Positions 1 through 8,451 of a stretch of 36,453 nt of DNA are shown piece by piece. Position numbers and translations under genes: made by a program. This DNA comes from Nanobdellota archaeon (GTDB lineage Archaea > Nanobdellota > Nanobdellia > Pacearchaeales > GW2011-AR1), in contig JAGWGZ010000008.1 of the NCBI GenBank assembly GCA_028867075.1, forward strand, positions 1 to 36,453. Reading direction: 5' to 3'. The notes under the pieces are model-generated. The model had not been told where the DNA came from, ran no database searches, and saw nothing but the letters and a program-made list of their open reading frames with translations. Each line of letters starts with the position of its first letter. The first letter of the stretch is position 1.

Positions 1-198
1 GGAAGATATTTTAGTATAGCAATAAATGGAACAAATATATGGGTTGCTCATTTAAACGATAATGATGTAACAAAAATAAGCACGGATATTTCAGGTAATT
101 TTACTGTGAATGCAACCTTGCAGGCATCTGACTTGGGATCTCTTTATGCTAATCAGACAATCTATATTGGAAGCCAGGCGAATGTTATCGTATTATAA
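1..198 (+). CDS. C-terminal fragment of a beta-rich surface protein, possibly beta-propeller/YVTN-like (5' end outside window)
   Basis: Frame 1 is open from base 1 to TAA at 196-198: GRYFSIAINGTNIWVAHLNDNDVTKISTDISGNFTVNATLQ...; 'NGTNIWVAHLNDNDVTKIS' resembles a propeller blade. Confidence 0.6.
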   Translation, partial: GRYFSIAINGTNIWVAHLNDNDVTKISTDISGNFTVNATLQASDLGSLYANQTIYIGSQANVIVL

Positions 199-230
199 AG
201 ATTTAAAAATAGAATAAAACACCATTCTTT

Positions 231-647
231 ATGGGACATAATTTAAATAATAGATTGATGGAAATGAGAAAAGGAATCTCTTTAGGACTTGTAGGTTTAT
301 CTCTTTTAGGGACAGTTAGCTGTTATGGTCCAATTATACATGCAAAGAGCAGCAGCATTCCTGTTTCAGTCATCACTGTGAGCGGTGGAAGTGATAAACC
401 CGTTCCTGTTATTGAGAATGGAAACGTGGTCTTTACATACCCAAGTACTTTAGTCTCAGGGACAATTGAATTAAACGGAAGCCCATGGGTTTCTTTGATT
501 CATGGCAAAACTTCAATTGAAGAGACTCTTCCGGAAGGAGATTATTCAATTAATGTATTCGCTATTGACAATAATGATATCAAAGATTATTCTACAACTA
601 TAACTGTGTTAGGGGGAGAAACAGTTACATATCCCCTCCAGATTTAA
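231..647 (+). CDS. Small secreted/lipoprotein-like protein of unknown function
   Basis: 138-aa ORF; hydrophobic N-terminal segment followed by lipobox-like 'LLGTVSC'; true start may be an internal Met. Confidence 0.6.
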   Translation: MGHNLNNRLMEMRKGISLGLVGLSLLGTVSCYGPIIHAKSSSIPVSVITVSGGSDKPVPVIENGNVVFTYPSTLVSGTIELNGSPWVSLIHGKTSIEETLPEGDYSINVFAIDNNDIKDYSTTITVLGGETVTYPLQI

Positions 648-798
648 TATTCTCTATTTCTACATTTATAGCAATCTTCCCATAAGATTTTATATCTCTT
701 TTAGATGAGATACTCTCCTTTTCTCAAGTATTAAGCAAATATAATCAATTTTTTGTTTTTTTCAAAACATATATAAACCGATATAAAATAAAGTTTAG

Positions 799-1338
799 AT
801 GCATAAACTTAAGTTCACTATACTCCAGCTGGAGATTTTAAGGTTCCTTTGCGCAAATGCAGGAAGATCGTTCAATGCAAGGCGGATTGCGCAGCACCTT
901 GAAGTCTCACAAACAGCCATTGCAAAATCTCTTCCTTTGCTTGAAAAAGAAAAATTCATCCTTATAGAGAAGGACAAAGAATCAGGAAGGCTGGCAATTG
1001 AACTGGATAAGGAAAATAAAAAAGTTATTGAATATAAAAGGGCGGAAAATCTGCGCGTTTTATATGAGTCCGGGATTGTGGATTTCCTTTCTGAGGAATT
1101 TGCAAATTCCGCAATTATTGTTTACGGGGATTATGCAAACGGAGAAGATATTTTTTCTTCTGATATAGAGATAGCTATAGTCAAAAGCTCGAAGTCAAAT
1201 CCAAATCTGTCCAAATATGAGAAAGAACTGGGAAAGAAAATAGAGCTGAACTCTTTTTCTTCATTCGGAAAAATTGATTCTTCACTGAAAAATAAAATTC
1301 TGAACGGGATAGTCCTGCATGGCGAGGTGAGCTTATGA
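799..1338 (+). CDS. Winged-helix HTH fused to MNT-type nucleotidyltransferase-like domain
   Basis: N-terminal HTH (NARRIAQHLEVSQTAIAKSLPLLEKEKFI) and C-terminal 'VYGDYANGEDIFSSDIEIAIV', which matches the GSxxxG..SDxD pattern with Ser replaced by Asp. Confidence 0.65.
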   Translation: MHKLKFTILQLEILRFLCANAGRSFNARRIAQHLEVSQTAIAKSLPLLEKEKFILIEKDKESGRLAIELDKENKKVIEYKRAENLRVLYESGIVDFLSEEFANSAIIVYGDYANGEDIFSSDIEIAIVKSSKSNPNLSKYEKELGKKIELNSFSSFGKIDSSLKNKILNGIVLHGEVSL

Positions 1339-2345
1339 AAATATCTTATCTTCATATAATCTCTGTATTGTTAATACTGGCACTGCTCTTCTCATCTGTT
1401 GAAGCAGATATAATCTCTTTCAATGCAGGAGGAAGCACGAACATCACTGTCTCTACGGATGCATATTCTGAAGGAACTTTCAACCAGATTCCCACAACGA
1501 CCACGACTACCGGCGGGGGAACGACCGGGGGCGGAGTATCAGGAGGAGGCGGGGGAGGCGTAATCATACCCGGGCAGAATGTTACTGTAAGCCCCACTTC
1601 ATTTAATGTGAGCATGTTGATAAACACAAATGTCCAGAGAACGATTTACCTTACTAATCTCGGAAATAATTCAGTGGTTATTACCCTGAACCAGAGCGGT
1701 CTTGATAATATGGTCATACTTGGAAACACGACTGTCCAGCTTGCTCCGGGGCAGGTCCAGGCAGTAAGCGTAATCTTTGTAGCGCCGAACTCCACAGGCA
1801 TTTATGCGGGGAGCATAAAGGTAGAAGGCGCGACAATTCCTGTAACTCTTAATGTACTGAAAGAATTTGTCCTTTTTGATTCAAATATAGTTGTCCTTAA
1901 TAAAAATTACCAGGTTATCAGGGGCCAGCCCCTTCAGACGCAGGTAACACTTATTCCCATGGGGCAAAATGTGAGAATGGATGTTACTCTGGATTACGCG
2001 ATAAAGAACCCGCAGGGAACAGTTATCCTCACGAAGAGCGAGACAATGCTTGTTACGGCACAAAAAAGTATAGAGAGAGATTTTGACACGGGAAGCCTTC
2101 CTGTTGGGAATTACACGATTGATCTTCAGTTGATTTATCCTTACGGTGTCGCACCGTCAAGCGCGCATTTTGAAGTTATACCCGCCACCAGTGCAGTCTT
2201 CAGCTCAGTGGTCTATTATATAATACTTGCAATTTTCCTTATAATAGCACTGCTGATAGCAATCACAATAGCAAGAACGATCAGAAGGACACGGCGCGCG
2301 GCTTCATACAACAGAAGTTCAGGCCAGCAGGTGTCATCATACTAA
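1335..2345 (+). CDS. Membrane-anchored surface protein, signal peptide plus Gly/Thr-rich linker plus Ig-like domains plus C-terminal TM
   Basis: 336-aa ORF overlapping the previous stop by 4 nt; N-terminal signal, TTTTTTGGGTTGGGVSGGGGGG linker, C-terminal TM followed by RR-rich tail. Confidence 0.75.
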   Translation: MKISYLHIISVLLILALLFSSVEADIISFNAGGSTNITVSTDAYSEGTFNQIPTTTTTTGGGTTGGGVSGGGGGGVIIPGQNVTVSPTSFNVSMLINTNVQRTIYLTNLGNNSVVITLNQSGLDNMVILGNTTVQLAPGQVQAVSVIFVAPNSTGIYAGSIKVEGATIPVTLNVLKEFVLFDSNIVVLNKNYQVIRGQPLQTQVTLIPMGQNVRMDVTLDYAIKNPQGTVILTKSETMLVTAQKSIERDFDTGSLPVGNYTIDLQLIYPYGVAPSSAHFEVIPATSAVFSSVVYYIILAIFLIIALLIAITIARTIRRTRRAASYNRSSGQQVSSY

Positions 2346-2370
2346 ACTGCTAATAAGAGAATTTATAAAC

Positions 2371-2388
2371 ATTATAAATCATTATAAT
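2371..2388. promoter_or_regulatory. Inverted repeat ATTATAA-ATCA-TTATAAT upstream of the TA operon (candidate autoregulatory operator)
   Basis: Perfect 7-bp arms with a 4-nt spacer, 10 nt upstream of the antitoxin ATG. Confidence 0.45.
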
Positions 2389-2398
2389 TTATAGTAAA

Positions 2399-2638
2399 AT
2401 GGTTCAGAGTATAATTGATATAGATGAGAATGAGGACAGAATACTTAATATAGTGAAAGCTAAATTCGGATTTAAGAATAAATCTCAGGCAGTCGCAATG
2501 ATCGCAAGAATCTATGGAGAAAGTTTTTTAGAACCAGAGTTAAGGCCGGAATATCTCGAAAGATTAATGAAAATCAGCCAAGGTAAACATATTCCTTTTA
2601 AAGATATTAATGATTTAAGAAGGCAGACCCGGGGATGA
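2399..2638 (+). CDS. DUF2683-like antitoxin
   Basis: 79 aa, 'MVQSIIDIDENEDRILNIVKAKFGFKNKSQAVAMIARIYG...LRPEYLERLMKI'; stop abuts the start of a RelE-like gene. Confidence 0.75.
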   Translation: MVQSIIDIDENEDRILNIVKAKFGFKNKSQAVAMIARIYGESFLEPELRPEYLERLMKISQGKHIPFKDINDLRRQTRG

Positions 2639-2905
2639 ATGCATTCCCATAACTATTCTGAAAAATTTAAGAGTCTATTAAGCAAATTATCAAAAAGAGA
2701 CAAAAATTTATATGAACAGGTTCTCAATAAAATTAGCGAAATTATAAACTCTGAGAGCCTTGAACATTATAAAAATCTAAAGCATGATTTAAGCGATTTT
2801 AAGAGAGTTCATATCGGGCATTTTGTTTTGGTGTTTAAGTTTGATAAAAATAAGAATCTCATTTCTTTTGAAGATTTTGAACATCATGACAAGGTATACA
2901 GGTAA
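2639..2905 (+). CDS. RelE/ParE-family mRNA interferase-like toxin
   Basis: 88 aa, typical RelE fold sequence 'YKNLKHDLSDFKRVHIGHFVLVFKFDKNKNLISFEDFEHHDKVYR'; immediately downstream of the antitoxin. Confidence 0.75.
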   Translation: MHSHNYSEKFKSLLSKLSKRDKNLYEQVLNKISEIINSESLEHYKNLKHDLSDFKRVHIGHFVLVFKFDKNKNLISFEDFEHHDKVYR

Positions 2906-2910
2906 TTCTT

Positions 2911-3897
2911 TTATACTAATCCTATCTTCAGCATTTGCTGCCAGGACTTTATTCCCAGTGCCACAAGAGCTTCCTTGAATGTTATGATTGTCCTGGGATA
3001 TTTTGCAAAATCGTCTATTGCGATTCTGGGGCAGGCCAGCTCAATGAAGGCATCTATATTGTAGAAGTTAAGTATTTTATCCGGAGAGAGCTCATTCATC
3101 GTTATTATTATCGGGTTTTTTCCCTGCTCTTTTAATTTCTCTAGGAGATATGTTGGCGAGCCGAACTTTTGCCCGGGTTTTATTTCTGTTATTATTCCTA
3201 TGTTCTTTGCATTCCTGAATTTTTCTATTGATGCCATTCTTTGCTTCAATATTCTCTCTCTTAATCCTGAAAGTTCTCTTACTTCATTATTGTATACGTC
3301 AAGGAGAATGACCGGCTTTTCAACAGACAGTACAGCGCCCATTGCATGGAACTGGTTTCCAAGAATCAAAAAGCAATCAACATCCTGTTCTATTGACTTC
3401 AGCCCGGCATATTGGCATCCGACAATGTGCCCCTCATAAGCAACATGCCCTAGTTTTTTTGAGAGGACAAACTGCTTTCCGTGTTTTTCATAGAACTTTT
3501 TTATCTTTTCAACATCATGCCTATGCTGGACAGAATAGGAAAATCCGATTCTTTTATATTTCTTCAGTTTGCTTAGGGATTTTTGAAGAAGAGGATTGAG
3601 GTCAAGGATGTCTCTTACTTCTATATAAACTATGGGAAAATCTAGTTTCATGAATTCCGCATGCCCAAAATGGACAATCAGGTCAGCGCCGAGCGCCTCT
3701 GCTTCCTGAACAGCAGGCGCGCATGCTCCCCATGAAGTCTCTCCGGAGAAGATAACTTCAATTCCGAGTTCATCAAAAACAGGCTGGAACTCAGTCGCAT
3801 TTTGTTTTATTCCCTCTGCCAGCTGCACTAGGACTTTCCCGGGTTTTCTTTTTTTCAATTCTCTCACAAGTTTTTCTTTTTCAAAATCCAATGTCAT
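2911..3897 (-). CDS. dph2: 2-(3-amino-3-carboxypropyl)histidine synthase (diphthamide biosynthesis, Dph2)
   Basis: 328 aa with the three Fe-S cysteine contexts GACAP, VGCQYAG and ELACPRIAIDD. Confidence 0.9.
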   Translation of the reverse strand: MTLDFEKEKLVRELKKRKPGKVLVQLAEGIKQNATEFQPVFDELGIEVIFSGETSWGACAPAVQEAEALGADLIVHFGHAEFMKLDFPIVYIEVRDILDLNPLLQKSLSKLKKYKRIGFSYSVQHRHDVEKIKKFYEKHGKQFVLSKKLGHVAYEGHIVGCQYAGLKSIEQDVDCFLILGNQFHAMGAVLSVEKPVILLDVYNNEVRELSGLRERILKQRMASIEKFRNAKNIGIITEIKPGQKFGSPTYLLEKLKEQGKNPIIITMNELSPDKILNFYNIDAFIELACPRIAIDDFAKYPRTIITFKEALVALGIKSWQQMLKIGLV

Positions 3898-3898
3898 C

Positions 3899-4162
3899 TT
3901 AACTTATTCTAAATTTTACTTCTCCTTTTTTTATTTTGCATTGGCATGCGAGTCTGTGTTTTTTGTCGCGCATCAAATCCTTTTCCTGTTCTGTAAGCTC
4001 CGAGAGATTGCTTTCTCCTTCCAGGACGTCTATCATGCAGGTCCCGCAGATTCCCTCTTCGCATCCAAACGGCACGCCAAGTTTTTCAATAACCTCACGA
4101 ATTTCTGAGCCTTCTTTAATTTCCTTTGCTTCTCCAGTTTCAGCATTTATGAGCTTGGGCAT
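3899..4162 (-). CDS. 2Fe-2S plant-type ferredoxin
   Basis: 87 aa with 'CEEGICGTCMIDVLEG...LACQC'. Confidence 0.9.
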   Translation of the reverse strand: MPKLINAETGEAKEIKEGSEIREVIEKLGVPFGCEEGICGTCMIDVLEGESNLSELTEQEKDLMRDKKHRLACQCKIKKGEVKFRIS

Positions 4163-4208
4163 ATTATTAGTTCTTAATTTTGATATAAAAGGTTTTGGTT
4201 TTTGAAAA

Positions 4209-4219
4209 GATTTAAATAG
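4209..4219 (+). promoter_or_regulatory. BRE/TATA-like box GATTTAAATAG
   Basis: About 25-30 nt upstream of ATG 4243; consistent with a leaderless transcript and favouring 4243 over 4231 as the start. Confidence 0.5.
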
Positions 4220-4242
4220 ACACTTAACAATTGCTAATCAGC

Positions 4243-4860
4243 ATGGCAAAAAAGTGGGATGAGATTCCGGGAGAAAAGGAGCTTGAAGAGACTTTATCCA
4301 ACATAAAATCAAGAGGAATAAATGTTGTCGTCGCTGAAAACAGAGAACATGCTCTTGAAGAGCTCAAGGCCATGATTCCAGGAGGAGCGAGCGTTGCAAA
4401 CGGGAGTTCAACGACTCTTGCAGAAATAGGATTTGTTGATTACCTGAGAGAAGGAAAGCATGGATGGAAGAATCTTCATGAAGAAGCCCTGAAAGAAAAG
4501 GATCCTGCCAAGCAAAGCGATTTAAGGAGAAAAATGGACACTGCTGATTATTTTCTTGGAAGCGTGAATGCAATATCCAAAAATGGAGAACTTGTTGCGT
4601 GCGACCAAAGCGGCTCCCGTGTTTCTGCCTACCCGTTCGCCGCAAAGAATTTAATCCTGGTGGCCGGATTCCAGAAAATAACAAATAATCTTGATGATGC
4701 AATGAAAAGAATAAGAAAGCACGTATTTCTGCTAGAGAATGAACGGGCAAAAAAAGCTTATGGAATGGGCACAGCGCTTGGAAAGTGGGTTATACTTGAA
4801 CATGAAAAAATACCCAACAGGACAACCCTGATCTTGGTCAAGGAGAAACTGGGATTTTAA
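4243..4860 (+). CDS. LUD-domain (LutC/DUF162-like) protein
   Basis: Track ORF starts at 4231; the MAKKWDEIPGEKELEETL start at 4243 fits the TATA spacing. LUD signatures 'GGASVANGSSTTLAEIGF' and 'LVAGFQKIT'. Confidence 0.8.
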   Translation: MAKKWDEIPGEKELEETLSNIKSRGINVVVAENREHALEELKAMIPGGASVANGSSTTLAEIGFVDYLREGKHGWKNLHEEALKEKDPAKQSDLRRKMDTADYFLGSVNAISKNGELVACDQSGSRVSAYPFAAKNLILVAGFQKITNNLDDAMKRIRKHVFLLENERAKKAYGMGTALGKWVILEHEKIPNRTTLILVKEKLGF

Positions 4861-5813
4861 TTGTCCTTCATGATGAATTCATGCGCATAATATGCCGCAG
4901 TGCACCCGTCTGCTACCCCTGTAATTAACTGCTTGAATTCCTTGTTAGTCACGTCACCAGCAGCCAAGACTCCCCTGACATTTGTTTCAGATGTTTCATG
5001 ATTGATTATTATCTCGCCTTTTTCATCAGTCTTGACGCCGAGGGATTTTGCAAGTTCAGACATGGGAATGTGGCCTATTGCAACAAAAACACCTTCCACA
5101 TTAATTTCATTTTTTCCTTTGCGTGTTCTGTCAATAATTATGCTGGTTACACTTTCCTTTCCTCTTATTTCTTTTATATTTACATCTTCCATCATCTCTA
5201 TTTTTTTATCATGCTTTGCCCTTTCAAGATTTATCGGCTCGGGATGAATCCGTCCGCGGGCAAGTATGTAAATCTTTTTTGCATATTTTGACAAAAGCAG
5301 AGCGTCTTTTACAGCAGAATCGCTTCCTCCTACAACAGCAATAGTCTTGTTCCTGAACAGCGGACCGTCGCACAATGCACAATAGTGAACCCCTTTATTT
5401 TCAAATTCCTTTGAGCCCGGAATATCAAGTTTCCTCCATTTTGTTCCGGTTGCGAAAAGAATCGTTTTGGTTTTGTATTTACTTTTGCTGGTTTTTACAA
5501 AGAATATCCCTGCTTTTTTTTCTACTTTCACAGCTTCCTCCTCTTTTATTGTCACGAGAGGATATTCTCTTGCGTGCTCTTCAATTTTCTTTGCAAGTTC
5601 AAATCCGGAGATTTTCGCAAAGCCAGGGTAATTTTCCACAGAATCTGTTGTTGTTATAACTCCCCCGACCGGGAGCTCGGAACCATTGCTCTTTCCGAGG
5701 ACAAGTGTCTTTAATCCCAGCCTTGCGGCGTACATTGCCGCCGCCAGTCCTGTTCCCCCGGCACCCATAACTAAAAAGTCATATGCAGATGATTTTGCAA
5801 TCTCTTTTTTCAT
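4857..5813 (-). CDS. trxB: Thioredoxin reductase-like FAD/NAD(P) oxidoreductase
   Basis: 318 aa, N-terminal GAGGTGLAAAMYAARLG, redox motif HYCALCDGP, VVGGSDSAVKDALLLSKY, C-terminal GVLAAGDVTNKEFKQLITGVADG. Confidence 0.88.
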   Translation of the reverse strand: MKKEIAKSSAYDFLVMGAGGTGLAAAMYAARLGLKTLVLGKSNGSELPVGGVITTTDSVENYPGFAKISGFELAKKIEEHAREYPLVTIKEEEAVKVEKKAGIFFVKTSKSKYKTKTILFATGTKWRKLDIPGSKEFENKGVHYCALCDGPLFRNKTIAVVGGSDSAVKDALLLSKYAKKIYILARGRIHPEPINLERAKHDKKIEMMEDVNIKEIRGKESVTSIIIDRTRKGKNEINVEGVFVAIGHIPMSELAKSLGVKTDEKGEIIINHETSETNVRGVLAAGDVTNKEFKQLITGVADGCTAAYYAHEFIMKDN

Positions 5814-6052
5814 TATTTTTTCCTGCTATTTATTGCTTCTTTCAACTCTGCTTCATTGAATCCAATTATTATTTTCCCGTTTGCATCAATCACCGGGACT
5901 CCCATCTGCCCTGATTTCGCGACCATTTCCCTTGCAGCACTTACATCTCTCGATACATCTATATCTTCAAATTGCACGTGGTTCTTTTTCAAGAATTCTT
6001 TTGTTCTTGTGCACCATGGGCATGTCGGCGTTGAATAAACTTTTATTGTCAT
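5813..6052 (-). CDS. Glutaredoxin-like thiol oxidoreductase (CPWC)
   Basis: 79 aa, 'VYSTPTCPWCTRTKEFLKKN...GQMGVPVIDANGKIIIGF'; adjacent to trxB. Confidence 0.88.
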   Translation of the reverse strand: MTIKVYSTPTCPWCTRTKEFLKKNHVQFEDIDVSRDVSAAREMVAKSGQMGVPVIDANGKIIIGFNEAELKEAINSRKK

Positions 6053-6086
6053 TTTTCCCTCCTTTATCAGTAAAATGCGCTTTTAT

Positions 6087-7238
6087 TTAAATCTTCTCCG
6101 CGTTAAGTTTTTCTTTCATGAATAAAAGAAGAATTATTGATGCCAGGGCAATGACTGCCGTGAATGTAAACATTATGCTATAATCTATATTCCAGAGATA
6201 TCCTGCGATTAATCCTCCAATTATTGCAGTTATTCCTGTCGCAAAATAATATATCCCAAATGCAGTTCCCTTTGCACTTCCTGACATGTCCGAGATGAAT
6301 GCCCTTTGATTTGAATCTGTTATTGCATAGACCAGGCCATAAAGCGCGAAGATTACTCCTAGATAAATTATGTTTGATGTGAATATCAGGCCTAAACTGA
6401 TGAGGAAAAACAGGCAATAGCCTATTAACAAAACTCTTTTCCTTCCGATTCTGTCTGAAAGTTTCCCGAAAGGCACCGGAAATGCAGAGTAAACGATATT
6501 GTAAATTACAAAGAGAACAAGCGGGATTATTATGCTGCCGGTTATTTCTTTTGCGCGGAGCTCAAGAAACATGTAAAACCCAAAGTTTCCAAAAACAAAG
6601 ACTGACGCGACCAGGATAAAATATTTCAGATCTTTCCCGAGGATGTTGCCTTTCTTTGCAGATGTTTTCTTTTCTTCTTTGTTCCTGTAATCTTTAACCA
6701 AGGAGACTGTAATCAGAGATACAAGTGCAATAACAGATGATATTAATATTATTGTCCTGAAGCTGAAATTCAACTTCCAGAATAAAAACAAGACAAGAAG
6801 AGTCCCGATAACCGCGCCCGCGCTGTCAAGGGTTTGCTGAATCCCAAATTTCTTGCCTCTATTTTCTGTTTCCTTTGCCAATATCGCATCTCGCGGAGCA
6901 TCGCGAAACTTCCCGATTCTTGAGGAAGAATCAAATGCAACTGCCTGTTGCCATGAACCCGCAATTAGCAGCAGAAATTTGAAGATGTCTGAGATAAGAT
7001 AACCTGTGAAGACAAGGGGTTTTCTCTTTCCAATTTTGTCGGAAAGCCAACCTCCGAGCATATTGAAAAAACTTGATATGCCGTCCCTTAATCCGCTTAC
7101 AAGGCCGATGGCAATTCCCCCTCCCCCGAGAGCTGTTATGTAAAAAGGAATAATCGCATTGATTGAATTGCTCCCCACATCATTGAAAAAGCTTGAAGCT
7201 CCAAGCAACAGCGGATTTTTTCTTCCTCTTTTATCCAT
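6087..7238 (-). CDS. MFS transporter
   Basis: 383 aa, multi-TM; 'GGWLSDKIGKRKPLVFTGY' and 'GKLSDRIGRKRVLLIGY' MFS loop motifs. Confidence 0.88.
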   Translation of the reverse strand: MDKRGRKNPLLLGASSFFNDVGSNSINAIIPFYITALGGGGIAIGLVSGLRDGISSFFNMLGGWLSDKIGKRKPLVFTGYLISDIFKFLLLIAGSWQQAVAFDSSSRIGKFRDAPRDAILAKETENRGKKFGIQQTLDSAGAVIGTLLVLFLFWKLNFSFRTIILISSVIALVSLITVSLVKDYRNKEEKKTSAKKGNILGKDLKYFILVASVFVFGNFGFYMFLELRAKEITGSIIIPLVLFVIYNIVYSAFPVPFGKLSDRIGRKRVLLIGYCLFFLISLGLIFTSNIIYLGVIFALYGLVYAITDSNQRAFISDMSGSAKGTAFGIYYFATGITAIIGGLIAGYLWNIDYSIMFTFTAVIALASIILLLFMKEKLNAEKI

Positions 7239-7289
7239 TTTTTATTTATGAAACCTGAGAATTAAAATGTTTTGGCAATTTTTCAGTGA

Positions 7290-7371
7290 CGCCCGGACCC
7301 AGAATCGAACTGGGAGATCCTTGCGGAAACCACGTCTCGAGCGTGGCGCAGTACCATTGTGCCATCCGGGC
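7290..7371 (-). tRNA. tRNA-Ser (anticodon CGA)
   Basis: Reverse complement GCCCGGA...CCACG-CTCGAGA-CGTGG...GGTTCGATTC-like T-arm (CCCAGTTCGATTCTGGG)...TCCGGGC-G; long variable arm; anticodon CGA. Confidence 0.92.
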
Positions 7372-7483
7372 TTACTCTCTCCGCTCTTCTGTTCTTGAGA
7401 ACATCTGGGCAGTCAATGGGAATATTTTTTATTTTATAATATTATCTAGAAAGATTTAAAATCCTTATTTGCATAACTGGGTA

Positions 7484-8338
7484 ATGAAAAAGAGTATTTT
7501 GACGCTTGCGATAGCTCTGTTGTTCATCTCGATTGGATATGTCAGCGCGACCTGCGTTCTTACTCCGACTTTGTTAAGCCAGGATCCTTACCCTGCTGTT
7601 CCAGGAGATTATGTGAAGCTGGTTTTCCAGGTTACAGGCATGGCAAATTCTGATTGCGGGCAGGTTATATTTCAGCTTGTTCCTGAGTATCCAACATCAT
7701 TTGATCCGGGTGTTAGTTCTTACTATAGCGCGCTTGGCGGAAGTTATGCAACCAATTACAATAATTATCTTACAATCCCATTTACAGTAAGAGTTGATCC
7801 TGATGCTGTCAAGGGCAATAATACGATCTATTTGACATATGTTACCCAGAGCATATCCAGCAACAGCTCTATTTCAACACCTTTTAATCTTTCAATACAG
7901 GATGTAAAGAGCGATTTCTATGTTTTTGTGAAGAACTATGATTTTACAACGAGAGATTTGACCCTTGAGGTCCTGAACATCGGGCAAAATGATGTTGATT
8001 CGCTTACAGTAACTGTCCCTTCCGGGCAAAAGAACGTCACGATTGAGGGGCCAAACACATATGTTATCGGTTCGCTTTCATCAAATGATTTTACGACGGC
8101 AGATTTTAATGTCCTTCCGAACAAGGCGGACATAAATCTTACAATCGATTATAATGATATAACCGGTGTAAGAAGAACAACGAGTGAAGTTGTGAGTTTT
8201 AATCCTGAGATGTTCCGGAAACCCGCTTCATCTCCTGTCGGATTGTATGTTCTTATTGCCCTGGTTGTCGTGATTGTTGCTTATGTTTTCTACAGAAGGC
8301 ACAAGAAAAACAAGAAGAAAAAGCTCTTGAGAGAATAA
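7484..8338 (+). CDS. Membrane-anchored extracellular protein with signal peptide and C-terminal TM
   Basis: Track ORF uses TTG 7469; ATG 7484 (MKKSILTLAIALLFISIGYVSATC) fits the upstream GATTTAAAAT box. C-terminal TM 'VGLYVLIALVVVIVAYVFY' plus basic tail. Confidence 0.78.
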   Translation: MKKSILTLAIALLFISIGYVSATCVLTPTLLSQDPYPAVPGDYVKLVFQVTGMANSDCGQVIFQLVPEYPTSFDPGVSSYYSALGGSYATNYNNYLTIPFTVRVDPDAVKGNNTIYLTYVTQSISSNSSISTPFNLSIQDVKSDFYVFVKNYDFTTRDLTLEVLNIGQNDVDSLTVTVPSGQKNVTIEGPNTYVIGSLSSNDFTTADFNVLPNKADINLTIDYNDITGVRRTTSEVVSFNPEMFRKPASSPVGLYVLIALVVVIVAYVFYRRHKKNKKKKLLRE

Positions 8339-8349
8339 TTCTTTAGGTA

Positions 8350-8437
8350 AGAAGTTGATAAAGTCTTGGACTCTTTAAACGGAAAGTTTGATAAAGAAAA
8401 CTCGGGGTTATTAAGAGGAAAGTTTGATAAAGAAAAC
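8350..8437. repeat. Three tandem GTTTGATAAAG-type repeat copies (one degenerate, two near-identical: GGAAAGTTTGATAAAGAAAAC)
   Basis: Core GATAAAG at 8357, 8390 and 8426; exact 21-mers at 8381-8401 and 8417-8437, between convergent genes. Confidence 0.7.
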
Positions 8438-8451
8438 CTTGGTTGTCTTTA

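Noticed and set aside
1352-1627. 91-aa minus-strand Pro/Val-rich ORF
   Set aside because: Antisense of the Gly/Thr-rich linker of the surface protein; low-complexity artefact.
799-2905. Defence island around the MNT-like protein and RelE pair
   Set aside because: Only a simple TA pair is supported; no nucleases, helicases or other defence genes, and a surface-protein gene lies between them.
4364-4750. 128-aa minus-strand ORF
   Set aside because: Antisense to the LUD gene; no recognisable features.
8350-8437. CRISPR-like array
   Set aside because: Only about three repeat units, irregular 33/36-nt period, degenerate first copy, no cas genes nearby.
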